Shown: one piece after another, positions 24,001 through 33,302 of the stretch
Numbering within the stretch: the first letter of the stretch is position 1
How the letters are laid out: each line of letters begins with the position of its first letter
Origin: Acidobacteriaceae bacterium
Lineage (GTDB): Bacteria > Acidobacteriota > Terriglobia > Terriglobales > Acidobacteriaceae
Reading direction: 5' to 3'
Assembly: GCA_030037545.1 (NCBI GenBank)
Contig: JASHRF010000118.1
Span: 37,110 to 101,109, forward strand
Length of the DNA: 64,000 nt
Position numbers and translations under genes: made by a program
Notes under the pieces: model-generated
Seen by the model: only the letters and a program-made list of their open reading frames with translations
Told to the model about the DNA's origin: nothing
Database searches by the model: none

Positions 24001-25878
24001 ATGGAAATACATGGGAGCGATCGCCGGCGCATGAGTCCGGGCCGGCATTCATCGAACGGGGCTGCTGTTCTGGATTATCAGGAGCAGAAACAGCCGCGGA
24101 GCAGGGCGGAAACCGGAAGTTCCCGGCACGAGAGCGCCGGCGCGGCCCAGGAGCCGGGCATCGATCGGGAGCAGTTTGCCGATTACGCGGGGCAGGTGGC
24201 CGCTATCGGCAAATCGCAGGCCGTAATCACATTCGGGATGGACGGAACGGTTTTCGACGCCAACGAAAACTTTCTCAATGCGCTGGGCTACCGGCTGGAC
24301 GAGATCAAGGGCCGCCACCACAGCATGTTTGTGGACGAGGGCTATTGCCGCAGCCCGGAGTACAAGGAGTTCTGGGAGAGGCTGAACCGCGGCGAATACC
24401 AGGCCGCCGAGTACAAGCGCATCGGCAAAGGCGGCAAGGAAGTGTGGATTCAGGCTTCCTACAACCCCATTCTGGATCTCAACGGCAAGCCCTTCAAAGT
24501 GGTGAAGTACGCCACCGACATCACGCCGCAGAAAATGGCGATGCATGCCATGGTCGCCGACGCCGCGATGCTTGTCGAAGCCGCGGTGGCGGGCAGGCTG
24601 ACCACTCGCGCCGATGCCGGAAAGCACCAGGGCGACTACCGCAGAGTCGTCGAGGGCATCAACAAGGCGCTCGATGCGGTCATCCTGCCTATCGAAGAGG
24701 GTAACCGCGTCCTGCGCCTCATCCGCGGCGGAAACCTGCGCGAAAAAGTCGAGATTGCCTGCGAAGGCGATCACGAAAAGATGAAGAACGCCATCAACGG
24801 CGTGCGGGACTGGATCACCGAGCTGGTGGCTTACGTTACCAAGATCGCCAACGGCGATATGTCGGCCACCATGACCAGGGCCTCCGATCAGGACCAGATT
24901 CACGAATGGCTGGTTTTGCTCAAGAACAACATCCACGCGCTGATTGCCGATACCGACAACCAGGTGCAGGCCGCCGCCGAAGGCAGGCTGGGCACCCGGT
25001 CCGATGTGTCGCGGCACGTGGGCGATTATCGCAGGATCGTCGAGGGTATCAACAAGACCCTGGAGACGGTGGTGCAGCCGCTGAAGGTTACGGCTGAGAA
25101 TGCCACCACCCTGGCCGCCGCGTCAGAAGAGCTGGCCGCGGTGAGCCAGCAGATGGCGGGTAACGCGGAAGAAACGGCGACGCAGGCAAACCTGGTCTCC
25201 GCAGCCTCCGAGCAGATTTCAGGGAACATGGGATCGGTGTCTTCGGCGTGCACGCAGATGCAGGCCTCCATCCGCGAAATCGCCAAGAGCGTCAACGAGT
25301 CGGCGCGCGTGGCCAAGGATGCGGTCAGCGCGGCGCACGCGACCAACCAGACGGTGACCAAACTCGGCGAATCCAGCCAGGAGATCGGCAACGTCATCAA
25401 GGTGATCACCTCGATCGCGCAGCAGACCAATCTGCTGGCGCTCAACGCGACCATCGAGGCGGCCCGCGCAGGCGAGGCCGGCAAGGGCTTCGCGGTGGTG
25501 GCCAACGAGGTGAAAGAGCTGGCGAAACAGACAGCCCAGGCCACCGAAGATATCGGCCGCAAGATCGAGGCCATCCAAGGCGACACCAAGGGAGCCGTCA
25601 AGGCCATCGAGGATATCAGCGCGATCATCAACCAGATCAACGACATCTCCAACAGCATTGCCACGGCGGTGGAAGAGCAAACCGTGACCACCAACGAAAT
25701 CAGCCGCAGCGTGACGGAAGCAGCCAAGGGTGTCGACGACATCGCCAAGAACATTGGCGGCGTGGCCACGGCGGCAAAAAACACCACGCAGGGAGCCAAC
25801 GACACGCAAAAGGCGTCGCATGAGCTGAGCCAGATGGCGGCGAGGCTGCAGGGGGCGATGGCCAAGTTTACGTTCTGA
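24001..25878 (+). CDS. Cytoplasmic PAS-domain methyl-accepting chemotaxis protein
   Basis: 625 residues and no transmembrane segment. A PAS domain at about 72-180 ([29 protein letters not shown], ending ATDITPQK) is followed by two HAMP-like modules ([15 protein letters not shown] and [15 protein letters not shown]) and the four-helix signalling tip, including [20 protein letters not shown] then [14 protein letters not shown]. The receptor likely reports an intracellular cue such as redox or a small ligand. A long poorly ordered N-terminus of about 60 residues precedes PAS. No CheR-docking pentapeptide at the C-terminus (ends AKFTF). It lies between cheW and cheY. Confidence 0.93.
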   Translation: MEIHGSDRRRMSPGRHSSNGAAVLDYQEQKQPRSRAETGSSRHESAGAAQEPGIDREQFADYAGQVAAIGKSQAVITFGMDGTVFDANENFLNALGYRLDEIKGRHHSMFVDEGYCRSPEYKEFWERLNRGEYQAAEYKRIGKGGKEVWIQASYNPILDLNGKPFKVVKYATDITPQKMAMHAMVADAAMLVEAAVAGRLTTRADAGKHQGDYRRVVEGINKALDAVILPIEEGNRVLRLIRGGNLREKVEIACEGDHEKMKNAINGVRDWITELVAYVTKIANGDMSATMTRASDQDQIHEWLVLLKNNIHALIADTDNQVQAAAEGRLGTRSDVSRHVGDYRRIVEGINKTLETVVQPLKVTAENATTLAAASEELAAVSQQMAGNAEETATQANLVSAASEQISGNMGSVSSACTQMQASIREIAKSVNESARVAKDAVSAAHATNQTVTKLGESSQEIGNVIKVITSIAQQTNLLALNATIEAARAGEAGKGFAVVANEVKELAKQTAQATEDIGRKIEAIQGDTKGAVKAIEDISAIINQINDISNSIATAVEEQTVTTNEISRSVTEAAKGVDDIAKNIGGVATAAKNTTQGANDTQKASHELSQMAARLQGAMAKFTF

Positions 25879-25969
25879 CCAGCGGGTGGATGGGGAGCGG
25901 GCCGCGCGGTGAAGGCAACCGCGCGGCCCGCTCCCGCAACGCAATTCAACCGGTTGCGGAGGTGCAGCC

Positions 25970-26344
25970 ATGGCCAAAGCCCTGGTGGTGGACGATTCCA
26001 GAGCCGTTCGCATGATCATCGCGAAGACTCTCAGGGACCTGGGGTACGAGGTGCGCGAGGCGGCCAACGGCAGAGAGGCGCTGGAGGTCATCGCGGTCGA
26101 GAAGACCGCGGTGAAGCTGGTGCTGGCCGACTGGAACATGCCCGAGATCGACGGGCTGGAACTGCTCAAGCAATTGCGCCGGATTTCCACGCCCGATTCG
26201 CTGGCCGTAGTCATGGTGACGACGGAGACAGGAATGGGCCGGATGGCGGCAGCCCTCGCCGCCGGCGCCAACGAGTACGTCATGAAGCCGTTCACCCGCG
26301 ACATCCTGGTCGAGAAGCTTCAGCTTGCGGGAATTCGTCCCTGA
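25970..26344 (+). CDS. cheY: Chemotaxis response regulator CheY (first copy)
   Basis: 124 residues, a single receiver domain: acidic pair in LVVDDSRAVR, phosphoacceptor Asp in VLADWNMPEIDG, Thr in MVTTETGMG and Lys in YVMKPF. It receives phosphate from CheA and acts on a downstream motor or target. No flagellar or pilus genes lie in the window, so the output is unknown. It starts 91 bases after the receptor gene. Confidence 0.93.
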   Translation: MAKALVVDDSRAVRMIIAKTLRDLGYEVREAANGREALEVIAVEKTAVKLVLADWNMPEIDGLELLKQLRRISTPDSLAVVMVTTETGMGRMAAALAAGANEYVMKPFTRDILVEKLQLAGIRP

Positions 26345-26355
26345 GGAATTGAGGC

Positions 26356-27459
26356 ATGGCCGCACTAAACAGACGCGTGCTTCAAGCCGGAGAACGCATC
26401 CGTGTGCTAGTGGTGGATGATTCGGCGGTCATTCGCCACCTGGTTACGCAAGGTCTCGCTCAGGATCCCGCCATCGAGGTGGTGGGGACGGCATCGAACG
26501 GCGCAATCGCGCTGGAGCGCATTCCGCAGTTGAGTCCCGACCTGCTGACCCTGGATGTCGAAATGCCGGAAATGGACGGCCTGGAGATGTTGTGGCACGT
26601 TCGCCGCGATTATCCCCATCTTCGGGTGATCATGTTCAGCACGCTCACGGAGCGCTGCGCGGCAGTGACACTCGAGGCATTGAGCCGGGGCGCGGACGAT
26701 TATGTGACCAAGGCTTCCAATCAGGGATCGCTGGATCGCTCCATGGCCCGCCTCAAGGACGAATTGATTCCGAAGATCAAGCAGTTTTTCCTGATGCCGG
26801 AGCCGGGCCGGCCCGCATTCAGGCCGGAAATATCGCCAGCCCCAGCGTATGCTCCCTCAGCGCAACCCATGCGGCTGACCAGCAAGCTCCAGCCCAGGAC
26901 GCTTGTGATTGGCGTCTCCACCGGCGGTCCGGCAGCTCTGTCCACGGTGCTTCCCGCGTTGCCGGCCGGATTTCCGCTTCCGGTTCTGGTGGTGCAACAC
27001 ATGCCGCCGCTGTTCACCAGGTTGCTGGCCGACCGGCTTCATTCCGCCTGCCGGTTGGCCGTCAAGGAAGCGAGTCAGCTCGAACCTGTGGCCGCGGGCA
27101 AGATTCTGATTGCGCCCGGAGACTTCCACATGAGAGTGGACGGCAAAGACGGCGGCATACATGTGTATCTGGATCAATCGCCTCCGCAGAACTCCTGCCG
27201 CCCGGCTGTGGATGCGCTGTTTACGTCGATCGGCGAGGTTTATGGCGGGGCCGCGATCGCAGTGATCCTTACCGGCATGGGGCAAGACGGCTTGCACGGC
27301 ACGCGGGTTCTGAAGGCGCAAGGGGCGAGCGTGCTGGCGCAGGACGAGGCTTCGAGCGTGGTGTGGGGAATGCCCGGCGCCGTGGTAAATGCAGGTCTTG
27401 CCGATCGCGTCCTGCCCCTCGAACAGATGGTGTCGGAAATTCTGCGTATTGCAGTGTGA
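26356..27459 (+). CDS. cheB: Chemotaxis protein-glutamate methylesterase CheB
   Basis: 367 residues: an N-terminal receiver (VLVVDDSAVIRH, phosphoacceptor in LTLDVEMPEMDG, Lys in YVTKAS) and a C-terminal methylesterase with the Ser/His/Asp triad in GVSTGGPAAL (near 186), VVQHMPP (near 213) and LTGMGQDG (near 310). It demethylates or deamidates receptor glutamates for adaptation. It begins 11 bases after cheY and lies just before cheR. Confidence 0.94.
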   Translation: MAALNRRVLQAGERIRVLVVDDSAVIRHLVTQGLAQDPAIEVVGTASNGAIALERIPQLSPDLLTLDVEMPEMDGLEMLWHVRRDYPHLRVIMFSTLTERCAAVTLEALSRGADDYVTKASNQGSLDRSMARLKDELIPKIKQFFLMPEPGRPAFRPEISPAPAYAPSAQPMRLTSKLQPRTLVIGVSTGGPAALSTVLPALPAGFPLPVLVVQHMPPLFTRLLADRLHSACRLAVKEASQLEPVAAGKILIAPGDFHMRVDGKDGGIHVYLDQSPPQNSCRPAVDALFTSIGEVYGGAAIAVILTGMGQDGLHGTRVLKAQGASVLAQDEASSVVWGMPGAVVNAGLADRVLPLEQMVSEILRIAV

Positions 27460-27476
27460 CCGTTGGGGGATGGAAC

Positions 27477-28304
27477 GTGTCGAGCAGCTCAATCGCCATA
27501 CAGAGCGAGAATTACCGCTTCCTTCAGGAGCAGGTCTACTCTCATACGGGCATCGTGCTCGAAGACGACAAGCAGTATCTCTTCGAATGCCGTCTTGCGC
27601 CCATTGTCAGTCAGCTTGGGCTCGGTTCCATCAACGACCTGTGCGCCCTGCTCAGGGAGAGCAGAGAAGCAGAAGTCGGCTGTCAGGTGGTCGAGGCCAT
27701 GACCACCAACGAGACCTACTTTTTTCGCGATCCGGCTCACTACGATGCCATCCGATCGGTCCTGTTGCCGCGCCTGAAACAGGAGCGACGCGATACCAGG
27801 AAACTGCGTTTCTGGTCGGCCGCCGCATCCACGGGGCAGGAGGCCTATAGCCTGTCCATGGCTCTGCTCGAAGAAGGTCTGAGCGATTGGAATATCCAGA
27901 TTCTTGCCACCGACATCTCCTCCCGGGTTTTGGATCGAGCCCGAGGAGCCTGCTTTCAGCAAATTGAGGTGAACAGAGGCTTGCCGGCTGCGCTGCTGGT
28001 GAAATATTTCAATCGTTCGGGCCTGGTTTGGCAATTGAGCGAGGCAGTGCGGCGCCTGGTTCATTTCGAAAAGCTCGACCTGCGCCAGAGCATGGCCGCG
28101 CTGGGCCCGTTCGACCTGGTCTTCTGCCGCAACGTCATGATTTACTTCGACGCCGAAACCAAGCAGAAGATCCTGAAGGAATTGCACGTCACATTGTCTT
28201 CAGGTGGATGGCTGATGTTGGGCGGCTCTGAAACCGCGTTCGACATCGAGGAATGGTTCGAAAGACAGACCATCGGAAATGCAATTGTCTACGTTGCCCG
28301 CTGA
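27477..28304 (+). CDS. cheR: Chemotaxis protein methyltransferase CheR
   Basis: 275 residues starting at a GTG at 27477 behind a GGGGGA site; the frame is open far upstream, so the start rests on that site and on length. N-terminal helices (ENYRFLQEQVYSHTGIVLED) precede the SAM-dependent domain with TTNETYFFRD, the binding loop SAAASTGQEAYSLSMAL, ATDIS and FCRNVMIYFD, all standard for CheR. It methylates receptor glutamates with S-adenosylmethionine. It follows cheB by 17 bases. Confidence 0.94.
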   Translation: MSSSSIAIQSENYRFLQEQVYSHTGIVLEDDKQYLFECRLAPIVSQLGLGSINDLCALLRESREAEVGCQVVEAMTTNETYFFRDPAHYDAIRSVLLPRLKQERRDTRKLRFWSAAASTGQEAYSLSMALLEEGLSDWNIQILATDISSRVLDRARGACFQQIEVNRGLPAALLVKYFNRSGLVWQLSEAVRRLVHFEKLDLRQSMAALGPFDLVFCRNVMIYFDAETKQKILKELHVTLSSGGWLMLGGSETAFDIEEWFERQTIGNAIVYVAR

Positions 28305-28314
28305 GAGGAGAGAC

Positions 28315-28779
28315 ATGCCCACGGAAGTGAGTATGGAGATCGTGCCGGACGAGCTCGAGAAGATTGTGGAGGCGGTTTTTGCCAGCATGATCGAGCTGGA
28401 AGTGAGCCCTTGTGACCAGAAATGGTTTCCCCGCAGCGATTGCCTGACCGCGGCAGTTCATCTGGCAGGCGATTGGAATGGCGCGGTGCTGCTGGAGTGC
28501 GAGCCGGAGCAAGCCTGCCGCTGGGCAGCCCGCTTTCTTTCCATCGACCCGCCCGCCACCGTGAATGATATCGTGCGCGACGTCCTGGGGGAACTGACGA
28601 ACATCATCGGCGGCAACCTGAAATGCATGTTGGCGCACGAAATTCGGCTTTCCATGCCCGCTGTCGTCGCGGGCAACGATTACAGCATTCGGGTTTGCGG
28701 GTCTGAGGTTCGCGAGCGCCTCGGATTCCAGTGCGCCGAAGGGGTTTTCTGGATTATCGTTCTGGCCGCTCGTTCCTGA
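28315..28779 (+). CDS. CheX-like chemotaxis phosphatase (first copy)
   Basis: 154 residues starting at the ATG at 28315 after a GAGAGGAGAG site. It resembles the CheC/CheX/FliY family, which dephosphorylates CheY-P: the key helix reads RDVLGELTNIIGGNLKCML, matching the ExxN catalytic signature (E-L-T-N) of CheX. The rest (SIRVCGSEVRERLGFQCAEG) fits the CheX fold. It begins 10 bases after cheR, in the same operon. Confidence 0.8.
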   Translation: MPTEVSMEIVPDELEKIVEAVFASMIELEVSPCDQKWFPRSDCLTAAVHLAGDWNGAVLLECEPEQACRWAARFLSIDPPATVNDIVRDVLGELTNIIGGNLKCMLAHEIRLSMPAVVAGNDYSIRVCGSEVRERLGFQCAEGVFWIIVLAARS

Positions 28780-28931
28780 AGGCCGAAGCGCTCGCAAGCA
28801 AAGGGCTCGATACAGTCAGCCGGCCGCCGCGACCCTGAGCGTGTACGAAAGCGGCGCCGGATCCCAGGCTGGAGCGCACACCTCATGGATTCGAGCCGCG
28901 TGCCGATAGGCCAGGTAGAGGAGCAGGAACA

Positions 28932-29315
28932 ATGGCTGAAATCAGAGTGCTGATCGTGGATGACTCCTCGGTGATGCGCAAGATCGTGGAGCGCGCGCTG
29001 CGGCAAACCGGTCTGCAGTTGGCAAGGGTGTATGAAGCCTCCACAGGCACAGAGGGGCTGGACGTGCTCGCAGCAAGTCCGGTCGACCTCGTGCTGACGG
29101 ACATCAACATGCCGGCGATGGATGGGCTCGAATTCCTGCGCCAGCTACGCGAGCGAAACCTTGCTCCCCGGGTTCCGGTGGTGATGATCACCACCGAGTC
29201 CAGCGAAGAGCATGTCAAACAGGCGATCGTGGCGGGCGCACAGGCCTATCTACGCAAACCATTTACGACCGAGCAGGTGAAGGAGCGTGTGCTGCCTCTG
29301 GTGGGCGCTGCCTGA
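28932..29315 (+). CDS. cheY: Chemotaxis response regulator CheY (second copy)
   Basis: 127 residues, a single receiver: RVLIVDDSSVMRK, phosphoacceptor Asp in VLTDINMPAMDG, Thr in MITTESSEEH and Lys in YLRKPF. It differs clearly from the first CheY, being closer to the CheY type paired with CheX (EHVKQAIVAGAQAYLRKPFT). The two copies may have different roles, for example output versus phosphate sink. It follows the first cheX after 152 bases, which contain no gene. Confidence 0.92.
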   Translation: MAEIRVLIVDDSSVMRKIVERALRQTGLQLARVYEASTGTEGLDVLAASPVDLVLTDINMPAMDGLEFLRQLRERNLAPRVPVVMITTESSEEHVKQAIVAGAQAYLRKPFTTEQVKERVLPLVGAA

Positions 29316-29460
29316 CGGCGGCGGCAGCCATCCGGCGCGCAGGCGCGGACTTCCGGCGCGGCTCAACTCTCCGCAACACCTCGGAACTTTTGACACAGAC
29401 GATTGCAGGCGGCGCGCTCTAAAGTCTTGAGCCGCGCGGGATGGAAGGAGAGTTTCTCGG

Positions 29461-29946
29461 ATGGCGGCGTCATTGCGGCAATCGATAGAGCGGTTCTCAG
29501 ACCCGTGCAGCCTGGACGCGAGCGTGGAAGAGGTTTTTGGCACGGTTTTGGGGTGGGACTGCCAACTCGATCCTGAACCCAATCTCCGCGAGGAAGAAGC
29601 AGTAACAGCCGTGGTCGGATTGGGAGGCGTGCTAAGTGGGGCATGCATTCTGCGCGCCGGCGGCGGAGCCGCGCGGATGATGGTTGCGCGCATGACAGGC
29701 ATGGAGTTTACGGAAATCGACGAGACCGTGCAGGACGGCATGGGCGAGCTGTGCAACATGGTGGCCGGAACGTGGAAGAGCCGGCAACCCGAGCTGGCCG
29801 CTGGCTGCGGTCTCTCGGTTCCGGCGGTCATCACAGGCCGCGCTTACAACCTGCATGTACACGCTCCCGAATTCGAGTTGCGCCACGCCTATTGCGCGGA
29901 GGGCGTGAGCTTCGCGGTGACCATCGTATGCGACGGATTGCGGTGA
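29461..29946 (+). CDS. CheX-like chemotaxis phosphatase (second copy)
   Basis: 161 residues with the CheX-type helix DGMGELCNMVAGTWKSRQ (E-L-C-N for ExxN) and the shared closing pattern LRHAYCAEGVSFAVTIV, which parallels FQCAEGVFWIIVL of the first copy. The N-terminus, SLDASVEEVFGTVLGWDC, is family-like. Two CheX paralogs each paired with a CheY suggest separate phosphatases for the two regulators. It is the last recognisable gene of the operon; no strong terminator was seen after it. Confidence 0.78.
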   Translation: MAASLRQSIERFSDPCSLDASVEEVFGTVLGWDCQLDPEPNLREEEAVTAVVGLGGVLSGACILRAGGGAARMMVARMTGMEFTEIDETVQDGMGELCNMVAGTWKSRQPELAAGCGLSVPAVITGRAYNLHVHAPEFELRHAYCAEGVSFAVTIVCDGLR

Positions 29947-30010
29947 TACACGCAACCATTGGGCGCATCCTCAAGCTCCCAGACTGCGAGGCACATTCGC
30001 GCATAGGTTC

Positions 30011-30196
30011 TTACGCTTGTGACCGAAGACTTTCCTGACGAGCGTACCGGACCACTTCGACATTCCACATGGCGATCAAGCCTTCCTCCACCATGGTGTC
30101 CAAATAGGGAAGCGCCCCGATTTTTCGCGCCACCGATGCTTCGCGAAGACTTCGGGCCTGCTCGAACCTGAGGTATAAATGCCGTTCGAAGAACAT
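30011..30196 (-). CDS. Possible small protein downstream of the ABC permease gene
   Basis: Unrecognised. An open frame from ATG 30196 gives 61 residues (MFFERHLYLRFEQARSLREA, then GALPYLDTMVEEGLIAMW and more). Residue composition is protein-like, with amphipathic helices, and the frame extends upstream into the end of the permease gene. No ribosome-binding site is evident, so this may be the tail of a decayed gene. Confidence 0.3.
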   Translation of the reverse strand: MFFERHLYLRFEQARSLREASVARKIGALPYLDTMVEEGLIAMWNVEVVRYARQESLRSQA

Positions 30197-30282
30197 ATCG
30201 AGCAGTGGAGAATTCTCCGGCAAGGTTAAGCCACCAGAAACACTCCCCTCGTGTTTGGTCCCCTCGGTCTCCCCACAGGTTT

Positions 30283-32124
30283 TCAGTAGCGGAGGCCCAG
30301 CCTCGTGGGGAACTCTTCTTCGCCTTCCTCCAGGCTGAGCTGCCCGCTGTAAAGACGAAGGACGGAATGGCGGCGTTTCCGCAGCCAAAGGTGCGCAAGA
30401 AGGATGATTGCGAGCGCGATTCCAACGCGCACTCCCTTACTTTCGAGCAACAGCTCACAGCCCAGCGAGAGAGTGGTCACGAGCGGGAATAAGGTGACGT
30501 AGAACAGCACCGTAAACGCAAGATTCTCCTGTCCGGGTGCGGCCTCGCCCGTGAACGGAATGGTGGTGACGTTGAGAAAGAAGCTATCGGTGAGCAGAAG
30601 GCAAAGGCCAGCGCCCACCACCATCTGCGCGGCAATCGAGGATGGTGTACGCAGCTCCGGCGGTGCAATCAGCTGGAAGACGCCGATGGTGTTGAAGGTC
30701 GCGAGAGTGCTGCACAACAGCGCCCAGCGCGTTGTCGCTTTCAATGCATCGATAGCCACGGCCTCCGTCGGCGGCCTGCCATGAATGGTGTGGAATATCC
30801 AGCCGCCGCGTTGATTGCCCGGTGACACGAACGCGCTACGCAGGCCGGCAACCACCCAGAAGGCAACGATTCCAATTGCGATACGCATACCGTCGGGGGA
30901 AAGACTGATGCCTACATGGTCATCGTGAACGGTGAATCGAAGGATAGTGGCGATCACCAGCGAGAGGCCTGCACCCCCGTAAAGGACCAGGTAAATGCGG
31001 TAGCGCGGAATGCGCAGGATGGTTTGACCGATAAAGTGAAAGACTGCGCGCCGCAGCGGAGTGCGAATCGCGGTCATGTGAAGAAGTTTTCGGCACGGAA
31101 CCAGAATGCGGCTCTGTCCCGAGTTGGATTCGGTTCCAGCCACGAGCGTCACCACCCGGCGCAGATGGGCCAGCGGGTAAGTCAGGAGCGCGATGGCCCA
31201 AACGAAAGCTGTGGCCAACTCGCCGCGGTGCGCGAGCGCGTTCCACATCGAGGCTCCGGACGGTGCCGCCAACCTCTGCTGATAGACACTGAGAAACCAG
31301 AAAGGCGGAAACCACTGCGCAAACAGATGCCTCGACTGCAGCAGCGCGGGTGTAATGCCTGACAGGACGGGAAAGAGCAGCAGAAGAACCAGAAAGCCGG
31401 CCACGGCCGTTCCCTGCAAAAGGAGAGAGATTCGCCGGAAGACCCGCTCGCCGAGCAGGGCAAGAAGTGTTCCTTCGAGCGCAAGCACGAGTCCAGCAGC
31501 GAAGAGCCCCGCGATGGCAACGGCCGATACGTGGCCCATCAACAAGCCGGCCACGTCAGGCGGGTCCGTCGCCGGCACAAGAACGAGCGGTGCGAGAAAA
31601 TTGGCGTCGAACAGGAATCCTGCAATGAAAATGGCAATGGCCGCGAGACGGGCGACAAATACCCGCGTCGGCGCTATCGGCAGAGTACCCAGAACGAAGA
31701 CGTCGAGCAGATCGGGGAAGAAGAGGTCCCATTCAAAGAGGGTGGCTAGTCCCATCACGACGAAGGAATACATCACGAAGAAGAAATGATGATTGACCTG
31801 TACCCAATAGGGCGGCGGACCCGGAACAAGACCATTGTGACGCGGCGGATAGATGATGACCGGGTGATAAACAGGCCACAGATACATCGCCACAGCAAGT
31901 CCTGGCAGGGCGGCTGCGCACGCGATCTGCACCATGCGCGTTTTGCCATCCCCGGTTGAAGAGGTGGTTTCGTGATTGAAGAAACGCTCAAGAAAGTGAC
32001 GGACCAGATGCGAGAACTGGCTGCGTTCGGGCTGGTAAACAGGCCCCAGCGCAGCTTGGACGTTCAGCGACTGCACGGCTGCGAAATCATCGCGATGAAA
32101 GAGACGCTGAAAAGCTTCAGGCAT
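30283..32124 (-). CDS. ABC transporter permease, ABC-2-type exporter
   Basis: 613 residues with about twelve hydrophobic segments arranged as two clusters, for example IACAAALPGLAVAMYLWPVY, FVVMGLATLFEWDLFF, AIAIFIAGFLFDANF and ILLQGTAVAGFLVLLLLFPV-like stretches. The central part carries a hydrophilic loop. It overlaps the end of the ATPase gene by 8 bases, which shows translational coupling and that the two form one exporter. Substrate unknown. The size suggests two fused six-helix halves. Control is likely through PadR, read divergently. Confidence 0.8.
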   Translation of the reverse strand: MPEAFQRLFHRDDFAAVQSLNVQAALGPVYQPERSQFSHLVRHFLERFFNHETTSSTGDGKTRMVQIACAAALPGLAVAMYLWPVYHPVIIYPPRHNGLVPGPPPYWVQVNHHFFFVMYSFVVMGLATLFEWDLFFPDLLDVFVLGTLPIAPTRVFVARLAAIAIFIAGFLFDANFLAPLVLVPATDPPDVAGLLMGHVSAVAIAGLFAAGLVLALEGTLLALLGERVFRRISLLLQGTAVAGFLVLLLLFPVLSGITPALLQSRHLFAQWFPPFWFLSVYQQRLAAPSGASMWNALAHRGELATAFVWAIALLTYPLAHLRRVVTLVAGTESNSGQSRILVPCRKLLHMTAIRTPLRRAVFHFIGQTILRIPRYRIYLVLYGGAGLSLVIATILRFTVHDDHVGISLSPDGMRIAIGIVAFWVVAGLRSAFVSPGNQRGGWIFHTIHGRPPTEAVAIDALKATTRWALLCSTLATFNTIGVFQLIAPPELRTPSSIAAQMVVGAGLCLLLTDSFFLNVTTIPFTGEAAPGQENLAFTVLFYVTLFPLVTTLSLGCELLLESKGVRVGIALAIILLAHLWLRKRRHSVLRLYSGQLSLEEGEEEFPTRLGLRY

Positions 32125-32890
32125 CGGGAATCTGCATGACCTCCACGATCTGCTGCGCGGCAGCGCGTGTATCCTGCTGCTCGATGAGCTGTGCGAAGAC
32201 CCTCTCGAGATTGGGAAGATGCATCAGCTGTGTCAATTCCATCGGGGCAGCGTCGGCCAGCACTCTGCCTTTGCCAATCACGATCACCCGATGACAAACT
32301 TGCTCCACCGTTTCCAGCACGTGCGAAATGTAGAGAACGGCTTTGCCCTGCGCGGATAGCATCTCGAGCAGGTCTTTGAACAAGCGTCCTGAGACTACGT
32401 CGAGACCGGATAGAGGCTCGTCGAAGATCAAGAGGCTGGGATCGTGCAAAAGTGCGGCGGCGATCAGCACCCGTTGTCGCATGCCTTTCGAGTACGAAGA
32501 GATAGGCGAGTGCTGCCATGACTCCAGGAGCAAGAGCCTGAGCAGAGATGTGGCTTTGCGTTCAATGATGCGTTCGGTCATGCCGCGCAAGCGGCCAACG
32601 AGCTGCAGGTATTCGAGTCCCGAAAGATACGTGTAGAGATGCGCTTCTTCGGGCACGTAGCCTAGCCGGGTACGATAGCGGACCAAATCCTCACGGATAT
32701 CCACGCCCTCAAAAAGCACCCGGCCTTCATTGGCACGCAGCAGCCCGGTGATGATCTTCACGGTCGTCGATTTTCCGGCACCGTTGGGTCCCAGGAATCC
32801 CACGATTTCCCCGGATGCAACGCGGAAACTGACGTCCTCGACCGCGGGAATGCCGCGAAAGCTGCGAAAGATATGCTGGACATCGAGCAT
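32117..32890 (-). CDS. ABC transporter ATP-binding protein
   Basis: 257 residues from the ATG at 32890; upstream codons in the same frame overlap the promoter region and are not used. Walker A is GFLGPNGAGKST (about 32-41), the signature is SSYSKGMRQRV, Walker B is LLIFDEPLSGLD, and the switch region is LYISHVLE. It is a single-domain ATPase of the DrrA/CcmA-like exporter class. It ends 8 bases inside the permease gene. Expression starts from a promoter opposing padR with operator-like repeats between. Confidence 0.92.
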   Translation of the reverse strand: MLDVQHIFRSFRGIPAVEDVSFRVASGEIVGFLGPNGAGKSTTVKIITGLLRANEGRVLFEGVDIREDLVRYRTRLGYVPEEAHLYTYLSGLEYLQLVGRLRGMTERIIERKATSLLRLLLLESWQHSPISSYSKGMRQRVLIAAALLHDPSLLIFDEPLSGLDVVSGRLFKDLLEMLSAQGKAVLYISHVLETVEQVCHRVIVIGKGRVLADAAPMELTQLMHLPNLERVFAQLIEQQDTRAAAQQIVEVMQIPDA

Positions 32891-32984
32891 GGGTTCGTTC
32901 CTTGGCGTCACTATGTAGTATTCAGCATTACCAAGCAGCCTTGGTCTTGTCAAGTAGATGGCTACATAGGTATGATGCTGATTC
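32891..32984. promoter_or_regulatory. Divergent promoters with PadR operator-like inverted repeat
   Basis: For padR (+) there is a -35 TTGTCA (32947-32952) and -10 TATGAT (32971-32976) with 18-base spacing. For the ABC operon (-) there is TTGACA (32948-32953) and TAATGC (32925-32930) with 17-base spacing. The two -35 boxes overlap almost completely. An inverted repeat CTATGTAG (32911-32918) and CTACATAG (32962-32969) lies over the promoter region; ATGT/ACAT arms are typical of PadR/LmrR operators. The probable meaning is PadR repression of both its own gene and the exporter. Confidence 0.65.
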
Positions 32985-33302
32985 ATGGGCGCCGACCCCA
33001 AGCTCTCCCACACCGCCGCCATGATCCTGCAAGCCATCCATGCTGGATACATGTATGGGTTCAGCATCATGGAGATGACCGGCCTGCCCAGCGGAACCGT
33101 CTATCCGGCCATGCGCCGCCTGGAGCGCGACGAACTGATTTGCTCGCATTGGGAGCGCCAGTCCATTGCCGACGCGGAGCAGCGGCCGCCGCGCAAATAC
33201 TATAAGCTCACTCCCGCGGGAAAGACGGTCCTCGACGCCTCCCGAAAACGCTATCCATTGCTGGAGCGTCTGATTCCGCTCGAGGAGGCGAGGGCGCAAT
33301 GA
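32985..33302 (+). CDS. PadR-family transcriptional regulator
   Basis: 105 residues, a short PadR (subfamily 2): winged-helix core MILQAIHAGYMYGFSIMEMT, then GLPSGTVYPAMRRLERD with the conserved Tyr/Pro pair, and RPPRKYYKLTPAGKTVLD forming the wing. PadR proteins repress efflux or phenolic-acid genes and release DNA on binding a hydrophobic ligand. It is divergent from the ABC exporter and overlaps the next gene by 4 bases (ATGA). Confidence 0.92.
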   Translation: MGADPKLSHTAAMILQAIHAGYMYGFSIMEMTGLPSGTVYPAMRRLERDELICSHWERQSIADAEQRPPRKYYKLTPAGKTVLDASRKRYPLLERLIPLEEARAQ

